This document shows positions 45,471 through 58,103 of a DNA stretch of 64,000 bases, in pieces (position 1 is the first letter of the stretch; every line of letters begins with the position of its first letter). Made by a program: the position numbers and the translations under genes. The stretch is from Diorhabda sublineata. Lineage: Eukaryota > Arthropoda > Insecta > Coleoptera > Chrysomelidae. The notes under the pieces were generated by a model that had not been told where the DNA came from, did no database searches, and saw only the letters and a list, made by a program, of their open reading frames with translations. The stretch spans positions 7,482,488-7,546,487 of the forward strand of contig NC_079480.1 in the NCBI RefSeq assembly GCF_026230105.1, written 5' to 3'.

Positions 45471-46870
45471 ATAGGGAATATGAGAAGAAAATTCCGCAGC
45501 AATGAAGCTATATTGATGAAAAATATACCGGAGACAACAAGCATTTCAAAACAAGCCGACGCAGACCAGAAAGAAACAAGTTATATGAGAAAGTATACAG
45601 ATATAGTTATATCAGCATTGAGTGAAGTTCATAGGATAGAAAACTCGACACTCGATAAAAGGTAGAGTTATTCCTTGTGAAACTAAAGAAAGTGGAGAAC
45701 CCACAATAAGATTAGAGAACAACATATCAAGAAACGCTAAGAGCATCCCCATTAGGTTAGTAAACACATCTCCTCAAGAAGTGACTCTGAGAAAAGGCAT
45801 CAAGCTAGAGAACGCATACGAATACACAGAACATTGAGTATCAAACGAAAAAATACATATTACCATTGGAAAATTTCATATTCATATTCATATGTAAATC
45901 ATACAACAACGAATTGTAAAGAGCAATTGATCAAACTTATTCACAAATACCACCATCTGTTCACAGACTATGGTGAAATACTGAGAAGCATGATAAAAGT
46001 TAAACATCATTTAGATTCAGAACCAGGCAGTCGAACCATTTGTAAAGCTCCATATATGATATCCTACAATCCACGAGACGTACTTTAAAAATAAATAGAC
46101 AAGTTACTAGTGACCAAGGTGATCAGGACATCTTTCAGCCCATGATCAGCATCAGTAGTGCTTGTAGTAAAACAGATGGGTGAGAAAAAGTAAGAATATG
46201 TATAGACTATCAGATAGCAGATCTATTACAACGATACAAAACAGGAGGCGAAACGTTATTTTCAATGATAGACAGGTTTCATTACATACCAAGGACATTA
46301 CGAGTACAAAAAATGCCTTTCGGTCTAGTGAACGTTCCAGCAACATTCCAAAGGTCTATGAATGCAACCCTTGGAGGTTTACCAGATATAAAATGCAAGG
46401 TATACTTACTTCATATATTCAATTATACAGGGAACTACTTATACAAATTGGAAGATGTATTTGATCGTTAGTCAGAAGCTGAAATAAAGCTAAAACCGAC
46501 AAAATGCAACTTTATGTTGAGAAAGGTGAAATATTTGGCACAAAGAGTGGCACCAGATCCTCAGAAACTAGAAGCGGTACTCAAATACCCATAACCAGAG
46601 AATGAAAAAGAAATAATAGGCTTCCTATGTTGAGTGAATTGGTACATACGTTTCATACCAAAAATAATGGTACTAGCAGCACTGTTAGCAAAACTGACGA
46701 AGAAATATACTTCATTCAAAATCCCAGAAGAAGTAATAGAAGTAACTGATGAATTAAAAGCATCACTAATATATTATTGAATCTTAATGTTTCCAGATTT
46801 CTCTAAGCCCTTCATTTTATCGTCATAGAAATATGAAAATTCTCCATAATAACAGATCATCCAGCTCTAT
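45471..46870 (+). pseudogene. Ty3/gypsy pol remnant
   Basis: An old LTR-retrotransposon copy, broken in several frames. The frame 45834-46088 has the pre-RT segment (LIKLIHKYHHLFTDYG, KVKHHLDSEPGSRTI, CKAPYMI). The RT palm follows with a deletion between the fingers and the MPFGL box (46313-46328) and then NVPATFQRSMNATLGG. The catalytic Asp pair expected after VYL is replaced by Leu-His. Downstream, KLKPTKCNFM, RVAPDPQKLEAVLKYP, ENEKEIIGFL, NWYIRFIPK and PDFSKPFI mark the RT end and connection to RNase H; a stop follows and homology ends near 46870. RNase H, integrase and LTRs were not found. Upstream (45664-45830) a frame with IRLVNTSPQEVTLRKG could be the region after the protease. Confidence 0.85.
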
Positions 46871-46984
46871 ACATTACAACCTGATCCATCATTTATCACG
46901 CTATTTATACAAGATATATTTATCCAATAGATTCTGAAAAATGACTATTTTGGAAGTGTAAATAAAATTTTGTGGGGAAATGAT

Positions 46985-47570
46985 GAGGTTATTAGTTGAC
47001 AATAATGGATTGCCAACGGAGTAGGTAAATTATTGTTTCTGGAGTCAGAATAAGCCATACTGGATATATAAAGTACAAATGCTACGTCCTAAGAAACTAA
47101 ATATATAGGCAATTACCGTTTAAAAGAGAATATCGGCTTTCTTCAAGAAAGACTTTTCAGATTAACACTTCATAGTGAAATTTGAATTGGTACCTGTTCC
47201 AGCTGTTATGTTTTCCAAAGTTGTTGATCCATATATACCCAATAAAACACAAAGGTTTCAACAAACCACTGGTTGGTTTGACCAAAATGATGAATTGGAT
47301 GGCTTCCAACAAACTTCGACTTCACACCATTAGATTGCTTTGTTTGGGAATATAGGGAAGAAAAATTTAATCAACATTGGCCTGCATATATTGACGATAT
47401 TGAAACAGAATTTGCAAGGAATGTAATAAGATTTTGCTGATGCTAATTGGAATTTCATAGATACGTTTCATCATCGCCTAAAAGTCTGTCAAGTAAAAAA
47501 CACATGTTCAATATTAAGAGAAATCCGTTTCCCAATATCCATAAAAGGAGAAAAACTATCAAGGAACGAC
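46985..47570 (+). pseudogene. IS630-type transposase, C-terminal half
   Basis: Plus-strand frames give NNGLPTE, FWSQNKPYWIYKVQMLRPKK then LN(V)WA, equivalent to the RYWS..NPHW..E.....(P)QKVNVWAG block, TGWFDQNDELDGF (usual RWIGRNGPIEWPP), then FDFTPLDCFVWEYREEKFNQ with HWPAYIDDIETEFARNV, and FIDTFHHRLKVCQVKN. FTPLDCFVWEY holds the third catalytic residue region of the insect IS630-type family (SPDLTPLDFFLWG). The first two acidic residues are not recoverable. The relic begins about 100 bases after the gypsy pol remnant in the same orientation; the two are unrelated elements. Confidence 0.8.
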
Positions 47571-48075
47571 AGACACTTGAATCTAAGATAATTGGGGAGA
47601 ATTGCAGTTCAACAAAAAATTAATTCTATTGGGGACTTTCAGGTAACTTTTTATGTGTTGGTATGTACCTATTTAGTTAAAGCTAATTTTACTATTCTCA
47701 TTAAAATGATGCAGTGCTCACATTACTTATATAAGTTTGAGTTTTACTTTAGACTCAATAATTCACACAAAACTTATAGATATCTCAGTATGAATACCTA
47801 TTTCTTCATTTTGCCATCATCTAATTAAACTGATTCGAAATAGTTTTATCCAGTTGCCCAATATCAATTTTCAAATGATTTCGCATATTCGCCAGCCTTC
47901 ACCTTGAGTTACGTAAAACATGAAGTCTTTTATTTTCAGCATCAAATTACAACTAGTAATTTAAATATTATCTTATTCAAAATGCGTGCCGACTAATTTC
48001 ACTCTTAGTATATTCATCAATTGTTTCAATTACAATATTTCTTTCACATCATACTTATCAAGAGTAAATTTTGGA

Positions 48076-48078
<3 letters not shown>
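47571..48078. other. Gene-free stretch
   Basis: No gene is supported; the 78-codon frame at 47592-47828 has no recognisable domain. Confidence 0.35.

Positions 48079-48141
<63 letters not shown>
48079..48141. repeat. (TA)n microsatellite
   Basis: About 31 TA units without interruption. Confidence 0.95.
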
Positions 48142-48144
<3 letters not shown>

Positions 48145-48496
48145 AATTATTCTTTTGTAAAAAGTATGTAATCGAGTAATCATAATACGTTGTATGAAGT
48201 ATGAACAAATTTCTACTACGATCTCTGAGAAAATTATTAATTAATACTCTACCATGTTCTGGAAACTGCTTTTTGAAGTTGATGTCAGAGAAAACAGATA
48301 AAATGAAAATGTAAACAATTAATCTACTTTATACGGCAAATGAAAATCTTTACAAAACTTCGCCAAAGGAATATAAGTTAATGAAGATTTTCAGATGAAA
48401 TTGATTTCCACATTACGTAGTTGAACACAAAACGAAAGCTCCAGTTGCCCATTGAAGAAGATGCTTCCAAATATTTAAAAGATGATATGAAATATT

Positions 48497-48501
<5 letters not shown>

Positions 48502-48542
<41 letters not shown>
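48502..48542. repeat. (TA)n microsatellite
   Basis: About 20 TA units without interruption, 360 bases after the previous one. Confidence 0.95.
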
Positions 48543-48549
<7 letters not shown>

Positions 48550-49309
48550 TTTTTTGGTTAATATTAACATAAGTTATCTACTAACTATACATTCCATACT
48601 ATTTTTTGAATATGCCCTTTGCCACTCCTGATTTTTACTGAACTATTTTATAAAATCGATATCAAATTAACGATCTATAAATCCAAGAAATTATGCAAAT
48701 AATCGTCATATTTCTCTCATCTCTACACCATAAATATTCGAGCTGATCCTGGAATTTTCATTGATAAATTTCCGAACGAATGATTTTTTTCTTATGTTTT
48801 TGACTTTATTTTCTGGGAAATATTGGACGCGCTCAATACAACACACGCTTTGCCGCATATTGGTGGTGTGATTAAAATGTAAAAGAAGTTATTCACAATA
48901 TTATACCTACATATTCCTAAAATTGTTGTTGTTGAGTATTACATTGAATTTACTGCAACAGATTGGTATTTCGTAATTACATTTCCGATGAACAATGTGA
49001 ATTTTTTGCAGAAGAAGCTACCTACACATATTTTTTTCCGAAAGTTTCAATAGGAGTTGATAGATTAAGGCATTTTCATAAATACATATTAATTATTGGA
49101 TCCCTGTTGTAGCTGATGGAATACTTTTTTTAAAAGCACTGTATGTTTTCCGTTGTGTTAGGCGTTCAAAGCTCGCAACTTTAATGTAATCAATAAGTCA
49201 AGATAATGTTCTTTTTTCCATAACATTTCAAAAATTTTATTTGTAATCGAAAAAATTATGCAGAAAGCTTTCGATATTTATTTCAAGGTACCTACCTATC
49301 ATAATTTAA
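48543..49309. other. Gene-free AT-rich stretch
   Basis: No gene or named repeat was recognised. Confidence 0.4.
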
Positions 49310-49761
49310 TGTTTTTCTCATTCATTTATACGATCTCTATTCGTGGGGTGAATTAATTAACACTGTATCTTACGTTTTTACTTTATCCACATACTTGACA
49401 CTATACTAACTAATGAAATAATTCATTATCACTCAGCTAACTTAAATAATTTACTTATATAATTCTTCGATTATTTTGCTAATTTGTTCTATTCACTACG
49501 ACTATTTATTATAATCTAAACTAAACTGCGCTACATAAACTCCTTATATTTCTCAAAATAATTCTTAAAAGATTTACAAAAATGAAGAAATAAAACAAAT
49601 GAATGAATAGACATTCCTAGAAATTATTCGAAGGAAAAAATGTAGATAAACAAACATCAAACTAATTCTGAGTATTCCAACAAAGACAACCCCTCGCCAA
49701 ACTTCAGAATTCCACTATATCCAAGCAGAACCGGCTCCAGGGCAGAAATGAGTTCGTAACA
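49310..49761 (-). mobile_element. Probable solo LTR, family C copy 2
   Basis: The right border on the minus strand begins tgttacgaactcatttctgc, a TGTTACGA start typical of insect LTRs, and the left border begins tg on the plus strand, so the repeat has TG..CA ends. The flanking five bases are tttaa (left) and attaa (right), a one-mismatch target duplication. Its interior (gatctctattcgtggggtga, acgactatttattataatct) matches 51708-52036. There is no adjacent pol, hence a solo LTR is inferred. Confidence 0.65.
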
Positions 49762-51707
49762 ATTAAATAAGATGGTGCAATCCTATTTTTATATTACACT
49801 TTTTTTATAATCACGACAAACATTGAACTATTTCTTCAATTTTCTTTTTTGACTTTGAATCTTTGTAACCATCACTGGTAACTATATTAAAAAAAAAACT
49901 AAATTCCTAGAGGAAATTTGATGACATTGATGATATTAGAGTTCAGTTAAAAAGTAATCTATGTCTTCTTTGGCATTGAACTCAATATTTTGACTTGATT
50001 GGAAAATTAGGATTAAATTTTGTTTGAAGCAACCGCGACCACCACACGCTTTGTTTAGTCCATCCCAAAACTAGGAAACCGTAGATGCCCTGCTCTTAAA
50101 TACGATGCAGCCACCAAGGCTTCGGTACATAATAAAGATGGAACCATACAAGAAACAAAGTGATGAAAACAAAATTGACCAAATCGTCAAGTTGATAAAA
50201 GTTTGACAAAAAGCTTAAATAGATTAGATGCTGGAATTGTGCGAATTTAGGGCGTTAACATAGTTTGTGTTAGCGTCCCAGGATTTTCACAAACAGAGTA
50301 CTATAGTCACAGGGAAGCTGGAACAGGTCGGCTCGGCTACGAAGGGACTGGGCTAGGCCAGGATCATAGCATTGCCTTCTACTACTTTAATCGACGAAAT
50401 GCTAACTTCCTGTCTTGAAGGCACATACACTGCAACAAGGCAGATTCTAAAAAAGCTGCAGAATAGAAAAGAAAAAATCAGTAACCTACCTGACAAGAAG
50501 TGTCAAGATTTTCACCAACTCTCAAGGCATATTGGGCTTGGTTGGGCTTACTTGTCTTGGAAGGAGGCTTGTTGAAAAGAGTTCTACGAAAACGTTTTGG
50601 AATAAATATGTACAATGACAGGCGGTTTTTGAAAGCGTAAGACTTTGATAGGAGAGAGGAAAGCTGCTAATGGTGTTCGAGTAGAAGGAGTTACGTCACA
50701 ACTCTAAAGGAGAAAGTTTTTTTTACCTCAACTGTGCTCATTTCAATTCACCTGTTACATACTTTTGCTAATTGTAATCGTCTATCAATTTCTATTCAAC
50801 TAACTATACTACTAATAAATCTTCAACATTACTCGAACAAGATTTTAAATTCTATTTATTTCAAAATTCAAAAAATAAAGGGACTGAGGACGTGCAGGGC
50901 TGACGCCACTCAGGTCATGGCTATTGTCCTTAGCATGCTATAAATTATAAGAGAAAATATACAAATTTCTAACCTTATAGAAAGAACGTTACTCGAAGGT
51001 TTCACTAGCTCTCCAGCTATCATTAATTAAGGTACAAAATTTATTAACTTTTCTAATTGTAATATGTGTCTACTCCCTAGAGGAATATTTTTAATATGTT
51101 AAAATTGAAGTGGTTCTTTGCTTTTAAAAGTAGCCAGAAAATGTTAATGAAACCCATGTCCTTGTATCGTCGACTGAAAGTACGTGAGCTAATAAGCTAA
51201 TAAAGTAAATATTTCCACCGAACGAGTCTGCAATATTTTGCATGAAAGGTTATCCCTGTAGAGCTGCGATTCTGCAATGCTTATCAAAAGCTCTCATTAA
51301 ATTGTTTGAATATCTTTAAACGAAACAAAGCAATGGACTTCATGCAAGGAATTTGTTCCTAAGAAAATATGAATGTCATAAATCAATTAAATTTGGTTCA
51401 ATGAACGTCCAGGATTGGGTGATTTTAATAAAACCGTAATTCAGAATTGAAAATAACCTACCGATATTAGATTTTACTGACTCTTGTAAACTGCAAAGTG
51501 GAATGTGGAGAATATTTTCAACATCTGTTTATATTAATGCGTCGGTAAGTCACGATTTTCTCGTAAAATCTCGATAGCCAAATTATTAAAAGTAGAGTGA
51601 GACTCCAGTTTTCACGGGTTTTTAAATGATTCTACTAACGATATAACTTTGCAAAACCTCATTTTATTACCAACAAGTATACCAAACGTGAAATTAATTA
51701 ACGTTTT
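49762..51707. other. Gene-free stretch
   Basis: No supportable gene. The frame at 50372-50575 lies in a slightly GC-richer patch (50280-50560) but shows no known domain. The rest is AT-rich DNA without recognisable features. Confidence 0.35.
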
Positions 51708-52036
51708 GTAATTTTTTTCTACCTCTATTTGTACGATTTCTATTCGTAGGGTGACTTAGTAGACACTGTCCCTCACGTTCTTAATTTATTCAAATACCTC
51801 ACACTACACTCAACTAATTCATATTCACTTATCACTATCACTTAACTAACTTATGTAATTTATGTGAATTCTCCGATTATTTCCTATTTCGATCTGTCTA
51901 CTACGACTATTCATTATAAACAGAACGAAACTGCGCTACTGTAACTCCCATATATACATCATGAAAGAATTTAAAAAGTTCTTGAAAATGAAGAAACAAG
52001 CAGGGTAGGTTCTAGTGTGGAGACGCGGTCGTAACA
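51708..52036 (-). mobile_element. Probable solo LTR, family C copy 3
   Basis: On the minus strand it starts tgttacgaccgcgtctccac and has TG..CA ends. Flanks are gtttt (left) and gtatt (right), a one-mismatch five-base target duplication. It is shorter than the copy at 49310 by internal deletion. Shared words include gatttctattcgtagggtga and acgactattcattataa. Confidence 0.7.
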
Positions 52037-52288
52037 GTATTCTAGTGTTACTTTTTTAAGTACCTAGTTGAATAGTAAGAATTTTGGTCAGTACGCTCAA
52101 AAACCCCTCAATTGCACTTTTATCAAGTTAATTTGCTTTCCGAAATTCGTTGGAGCTTGTATTATGATATACTCATTCACTAAATCATTGCAGAAAATCA
52201 AAAGATAATTATAAATTTAGATAAAGTGAGTTAGAATACAGTGATTGGATGAACAGTGCTTAGTTACCTATTCGCGTTTATAGCGTAT
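52037..52288. other. Spacer
   Basis: Nothing recognisable. Confidence 0.4.
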
Positions 52289-52560
52289 ACATACAGGGTC
52301 CTTCACGACGAGCTAAATCGATGAGTACATGGGAAAGTACTGCGACTAGTGTTCTGAAAATTTGCTTGCATGGGTTTTCCAAAATGGTCGTTTCAGTTAA
52401 AATAATTTCAGTTTTTTTAAATTTTCAGTTATACCGGAAGTGCACCCAAACTTCGTTAATTTGAACGGAATACTATGCATTATATGAGGCATAGTATACC
52501 TAAAGTCCACTATTTTTTAATTATTTCACATTTTCAAAATTTTTGTATACATGCACCCCT
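52289..52560. repeat. Probable DNA transposon end
   Basis: atacagggtccttcacgacg followed by agctaaatcgatgag has the tacagggt(g/c) outer end seen in many insect non-autonomous Tc1/mariner-type elements. A second end was not found. Confidence 0.4.
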
Positions 52561-53419
52561 CCACTAAAAAAATTATATTTCTAAGTTTAAGTGAGTCAGG
52601 CTCCATACATAGTGTCTTGTCTTTTGAAAACAAATATTTATTGTGGGCAGAAATTCAGGATAGATCATAATGCTTGTGCAAATATAAACGAAGATAGATT
52701 TACCTTATGAAGGAAATAAGACGAAATAAACGGAAAAGTCTCGGTATTCAATTATTATCAGTTTGTACTAGATAGATACAGTCAGATATTCACAAATAAC
52801 TAAACACTATTAGAAACGGAAATTCTATGTTTATTTATTTTTCTATTTGCTTTGTATCAATTTGTATATTTATACAACGTAATTTGTTGGGTACGTGATT
52901 TCAAGCGTTCTGCATACAAATAATACTGAGTAAACTAATCATACTGTAATAACTTTCGCCACATACAGACAGATCTCTACGTCACGGAATGTTCAAAGCT
53001 TTGCGGTTAGGACTGTTTATTACTACATGTTATTATAAGCATTTATGAGTTGTTGTTATACAATGACAAAATTGATCATATAATATGGTGTTAAAATATA
53101 TTAGTCTGCAAATACACAGAAGAAAGCTGCAGTTACACCATATAAATCCACTGACAGATGTTGAATTGTTTGTAGTTGTCCCGTCCGGGATTAATACTTT
53201 CGCTAGGTTTTATTAAAATTTGTATTCGGTTTTTTACAAGATTTTCATTCTAGATTGATTTGACATTTTATTTTGTTTGTAAGAGAAAAAAGATACAAAA
53301 GATACATTATGATTCGTAGCCTGGACGGACTCAATTCATCTGAGAGATAAAGTACATTTATTATTATCTTATGCGAAAGAGAAAAGGTATACATAAGACT
53401 TCGAAGTCATAGAGAAATA
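52561..53419. other. Gene-free stretch
   Basis: No gene or named repeat was recognised. Confidence 0.4.
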
Positions 53420-53815
53420 TACAGGTCTGGGTAATAACGAGACTGGTTACGGAAAAGGGTTTCATTATAAAAATCCCCTTCAATATACTTCCCTCCCTTC
53501 ACCACACACCTTTCTATACGTTTTTTCCATTGGTCGAAGCAGTGCTGGAAGACTTCTTTGGTGAGTGTCTTTAGGAGCTCTGTCGTTTTTTGTTTCACCG
53601 CTTTCATCGATTCAAATCAGGTCCATTTCAAAGCAGATCTTTCTCTAACCTTTCAAGGAAATCTGAGCAGACCCGTTGAAGCAAGAGCTTTTGGTCAAGA
53701 GTAAGATTTTTTGGCTCCAACTGCGACTTGTGTCATGTGTAATTCCTCTTGTAACATTTTTCTAACTATTTCTTTATCGTTTATAGCCTCGACAATCATC
53801 CGGATGCTAAGTTCA
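53420..53815 (-). pseudogene. Internally deleted mariner, 5'-truncated copy
   Basis: The left end tacaggtctgggtaataacg is the 3' terminal repeat. Minus-strand frames read IRMIVEA, then KETIVRKMLQEELHMTQ, a KNLTLDQKLLLQRVCSDFLE run, the deletion join agaaagatctgctttgaaat, and FESMKAVKQKTTELLKTLTK followed by FQHCFDQWKKRIERCVVKGG and KYIEGDFYNET. The C-terminal block is the ordinary mariner end (CF.QWK.R.ERC...GGEYIEGD). All catalytic aspartates are gone. The join is at the same place as in the element at 9343-10056. Confidence 0.88.
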
Positions 53816-54050
53816 ACTTACGAAATTTTAGAAAACAAATAGTATTTTCAGATGAATCAACGTTTAGTTTAAGTGAATCGACACAATTCTCGCTACTGAA
53901 TTCAATCAAAATACATCGAGCGCACCGAAAAAAATTTATTCGAAAAGGAATGGTCAGGGGAAGACTTATTTGTGATATTTCTTTAGTGAGAATTTAACAG
54001 CTGAGCTATATTAGGAACATCTTCATATAGCAATGTTTCTTAGTCCAGCT
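53816..54050 (+). pseudogene. IS630-type transposase fragment
   Basis: Directly adjoining the mariner fragment, the plus strand reads NLRNFRKQIVFSDESTFSLS, where SDESTF is the first catalytic motif, and after about 90 bases, in another frame, ENLTAELY then EHLHIAMFLSP, equivalent to EGNLTAELYLEHL of the family. The intermediate NVWAG block is degraded (KGMVRGRLICDISLV). Both flanking parts of the gene are missing. Confidence 0.75.
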
Positions 54051-54475
54051 CACATACTGGGGAAAATTTTTTCTAGTTATCTACAAATGATTGAACCATA
54101 TCGTATACAGCTAACCCTTTTTCTTGAGCTTGTCTGATGTTAATATTATCACAAGTAATTTTATTCTCTGATAATTAATAACAAAGTTAAACCATTTCAC
54201 TATATAACCTTCTTAACCTCTCGATTCTTCCAAGAATTGCCGATCACTCCTCAGTAACTCAGCCAGGTGAAGTAATCCGATAAATTGCTTGAATTCAGCT
54301 ACATCTGTAAGTTTTGAGCTCTCGCACTTAGAAAAAGGTTGGGAAGAGAGCTGGAGGCTCTGCTTTCTGTTGTGGAATACTGAAACTTGATAGGCCATTC
54401 TACTCATTTCGCAGATTGAATGCGCCCTACGGAAGATTATCAGAACGCGACGATACAAATTTTCTACCATATACT
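54051..54475 (-). pseudogene. piggyBac-type transposase fragment (second copy)
   Basis: The minus-strand frame 54213-54470 ends SSKLTDVAEFKQFIGLLHLA then ELLRSDRQFLEE, matching the (T)...E(I/F)KAFIG(I)L.LAG.LRS(N/D)......LW block of a common insect piggyBac group. Further downstream, in another frame, SDKL and AVYDMVQSFVDN then KKFSPVCE match the DKL..IR(D/E).W..FV.NC...Y.PG block just before the first catalytic Asp. Stops between the blocks show decay. It abuts an IS630-type fragment of opposite orientation. Confidence 0.75.
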
Positions 54476-56330
54476 ATATTCTACCTATATAAAACTCGAT
54501 AAGACCCAAAAGATGTAAATTTATGGCTATTTAATAGAAGGGCATTGTACAGGGACGCACTATTATATTATAGTACCTGGTATTTTCCGTAAAGTTTGAA
54601 GAGAGATATGAGTTTTATAACATTAGCCACATTTTAGTATTTGATGTACATTATTGGATTTGAAATTGAAATGACACACGAAATATTCATACTAGAAGTG
54701 GAAGAACTATTTTAAACAAACGACATACCTACTAGAACTGGAAGAACTATTTTGGACAAACTAGTTGTAATTACAACTAAAAACTGAAAAAAACCTGTGG
54801 GCTTAATTCGAACATGAGCGTCACTAGTACACTCTGTATAGAACTAAATAAAATTGCCTAACCTAGTTGAAACAGCAAAAAGGATAACCAAGCTCAAAGT
54901 TTACTAATTAGTTTTAGTGCTTTTGACTGCAGAGGAACCTCAGTGTCATATAAACCGAGAAGAAAATAAAAACGTTATCATGTACGCAACTAAGCATCAC
55001 GGTGATTATGTTGATGACGAATCTAGTAAACAGTATAATTTAATGAGAAATTTGTCGATAAGAGGAAAAATTTTGTGCACAATACAATGCAGCACATTGT
55101 TTCAGAAGATGGCTCATGGTGATATTTTATAGCTTGTTGAATGTTACAAAAATGAACGCTTTCTGTAATAATAACTGTAACAATGTTAATTGACGTATAA
55201 CCATAAATAATAGATATCTGAATCGATATATCCCAGAATGCGACTGAAAGAACTGTGTAAAGTGCAAGATCCGCAAAATAATTAACCAGCTCAGAGAGAT
55301 CCAGGATGTACTGGTGACTGTCTTTATGTGTAAATTCTCATCGCTGATTTTTCTACATTTTTTATGTTTCGGGTAGGTACATCTAGGGATGGTAATTTTG
55401 AAGTCGAATGTATCATAATTTATTTAGTTATTGTTTGTAATTGAAGAAAAAATATAATCGTATTGTGTAATTTTTTTAGCCCCTCTGATTAAAAAAGGGA
55501 TGTTGTCAGGCAAGTGTCATATAATTATAATTCAATGCCCAAAAAATTCCTTTTTCTTCTATCTTTTCTATAGGTAAACCTGCATGTTTCTTTCTTTTAT
55601 TGTGTTTTTAAGTTATATTATCGCTCCATCTTTCCCGGGGTTGACCTACGCTTCTCCTCCAGAAATATTAATATATATTCCAATCATTTATCACTAGATA
55701 TCATTTAGTTCAATTTCTTCGATAACTATCTTATAAATTATCGATAAGTTTTTTTACAGGTTTTCAACTTTTAATATTTGTTCATATACATCTATATCTA
55801 TATCATCATATATCAAAAAATACAATAATATGGTGGCAGCCGAATTACTATATGAATTGCTTTCTTTGTAATTATCTCACTCTATCCTTCGATAAATCAG
55901 AACTTTTTACAGTGTCAACAATTATTGAACATTATAACTTCGCGGATATTTAAGTCACATTGACATAAGAAATCTGATATTCCACTTTCCGTATTACTAG
56001 AACCTTATCTTATTATTTTGGCGACTAAGACGGATGCATTTACCCATCACAATACAGCCATTCGATGGTATAATCGACATTAATTTGGTTCAAAACCAAT
56101 CTTCCGAAAACTACCGCAGTTGTATCGCAATGATAATCTAGGCTGGAATCTGGAATGGCTGATAAAAACAGACATTCTGGTATACATTTTTCTTCTGACC
56201 CCGCATGTAGAATTATTTTTCAACAATAACTAAGACGGTGCTTTAGTGTAACATTTTTTGAACCATCAACCCATCCTCTACTGAATCCATCACCAATGTA
56301 CCAAGTCTCACCTATCTAGATTATCGATAT
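54476..56330. other. Gene-free stretch
   Basis: The 71-codon frame at 54917-55132 is not recognised. A near-direct repeat at 54690-54770 (tactagaa(c/g)tggaagaac followed by tatttt(a/g)(a/g)acaaac) is a small local duplication. Nothing else was recognised. Confidence 0.35.
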
Positions 56331-56770
56331 ATTCGGACGTGCTAACGGAGCGTCATTTGCATGTCGTGATTGCGCAGGTCATTAATGAATGGGCCCGGAT
56401 GCCAAAATATTCAATCTGGTGCCGATGGATACGCAAATTGGACGAGTCGGTCAATATCTACTTCAGCTGCGATTGGTACAGGTGTTCTAGATGTTTGTCA
56501 CAATATCGCATTCAAAAACTCTCCTCCAACTAATCAAAGTCATCAGTTTCTTCAAGTGGTATCGTCTGGAGTACATCTAAGGCACCTCGTTGCAGTGAGA
56601 TAATTAAGTTCATTGCTTTGCACTCTAGCGACTGCCTCAAACTGTTTAACGTTATTGGTCAAGGGTGTCTTGCGGTTATACATTGAGGTCTTGATTCGAG
56701 AAAAACTGCCCATGACTTCTGTTTTGAGTTGTGCTTGTAGATTGTATGATTTTATATGTTCACTGTTCAT
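56331..56770 (-). other. Unidentified protein-like segment
   Basis: This part is less AT-rich than its surroundings. The minus frame 56552-56770 reads MNSEHIKSYNLQAQLKTEV, then MGSFSRIKTSMYNRKTPLTN and RVQSNELNYLTATRCL. After stops the same strand continues with PVPIAAEVDIDRLVQF and DIFWHPGP-like pieces. A charged, helical N-terminal part would fit a retroelement gag or an ORF1, but no diagnostic motif is present. It is listed because its composition and length suggest former coding sequence. Confidence 0.3.
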
Positions 56771-58103
56771 TTCTTCTATTGGAATGTCTTCTGTTCTTGA
56801 ATTTGCAATGTTTTTTTTTCTAATTCCTTGATAATCTCGTGCATTGTTGTTATTTTATCCAACTGTAGTTGAACCTGGATTGCAATAATTTTAATCGTTT
56901 TCTTGCATAATAAATAGTTTTTCACAATATTTTAATGCAAAGCATATAGTAAATCATCATTGGTTAGTCCGAAGATATATTACAGCATCCTTTACATAAT
57001 TAGAACACTATTTCAGCAAAGTTAATATAGTGTGGAACTCTATATTTATATGACCTATAGATGGTAGTAGTCGTAAAACCAAACAGAGTTACGAAATTAA
57101 TTAAAGGATTCAGAAGTATTATTAGTAATTGGTGAACCAAATAAAAAAATTCAAGTCCGCAAATAGTGACGAGATAATTGAAAGGAAAATTTCGGAATAT
57201 ATTGATTAAAGGACTTTAAACGAATCATTAAATGTGATGGACTCGTTAAGGATTCAGTTCGAGATATCAAAGATAAATGGACTAGTGAATCCCTAATTAA
57301 ACAAATTGGACTCATCTGTCGACGTAAATATAAACATTTGTTATTTACATCATGATAATAGTTATGAGAGTTTGGATAAAATTCTTCTTGATTTCACAAA
57401 TTGTCGTTATCTTATGTAAAGAGCTTCTATAATTGATGAAATAATATCTACAAATATGTCAATTTTTAATGCTATTATCCAATATCTGTCATCGACAACA
57501 GATCACCAATAACAACGACAATTTATAACTATTTTTCTTATATTTGATTTAGATTATCATTTCGAGTAAACATAACTATTAAGGATCATTAATCAAAATT
57601 CTATTATGAAGTTTTGACATTATTTTTAAAACTCACGGAGAGAAAAAGTGTTCCCATCAAACGTTTTTCTAGTATTGCTATTTTGTATAGGAATAGTGAG
57701 CAAATATTTGGCATACATATACTCTATTTGGAATGAGCGTAGAGTAAGAAATGCTCATCATAAATGCACAACCCTGAAATTTTTAGGACGGTTCATTACG
57801 TCCAAAATTTGGAATATTTAAATATGCCAACGATAAATAAGTAACTGGACAGAGATATATTTTTCGCATAATTGACCGTACTAAAATGTAAGTGGTTACC
57901 TAGATAATCCAAATGGCCATCCTTTTTTTCCAAAATTAAAGGATATCTTCATTTCTCTATCTATTTTAATACTCCCATTTGGTTTGTTTATAATTTACTT
58001 TGTATCATATCGTAACGATAATTCGTTACGATTGGCGCTCAACGTTCTTTTCTCTCTTATTTTCAAATAATAGACGCACCAGACGTGACAGAAGATTATA
58101 ATA
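56771..58103. other. Gene-free AT-rich stretch
   Basis: No gene or named repeat was recognised. Confidence 0.4.
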
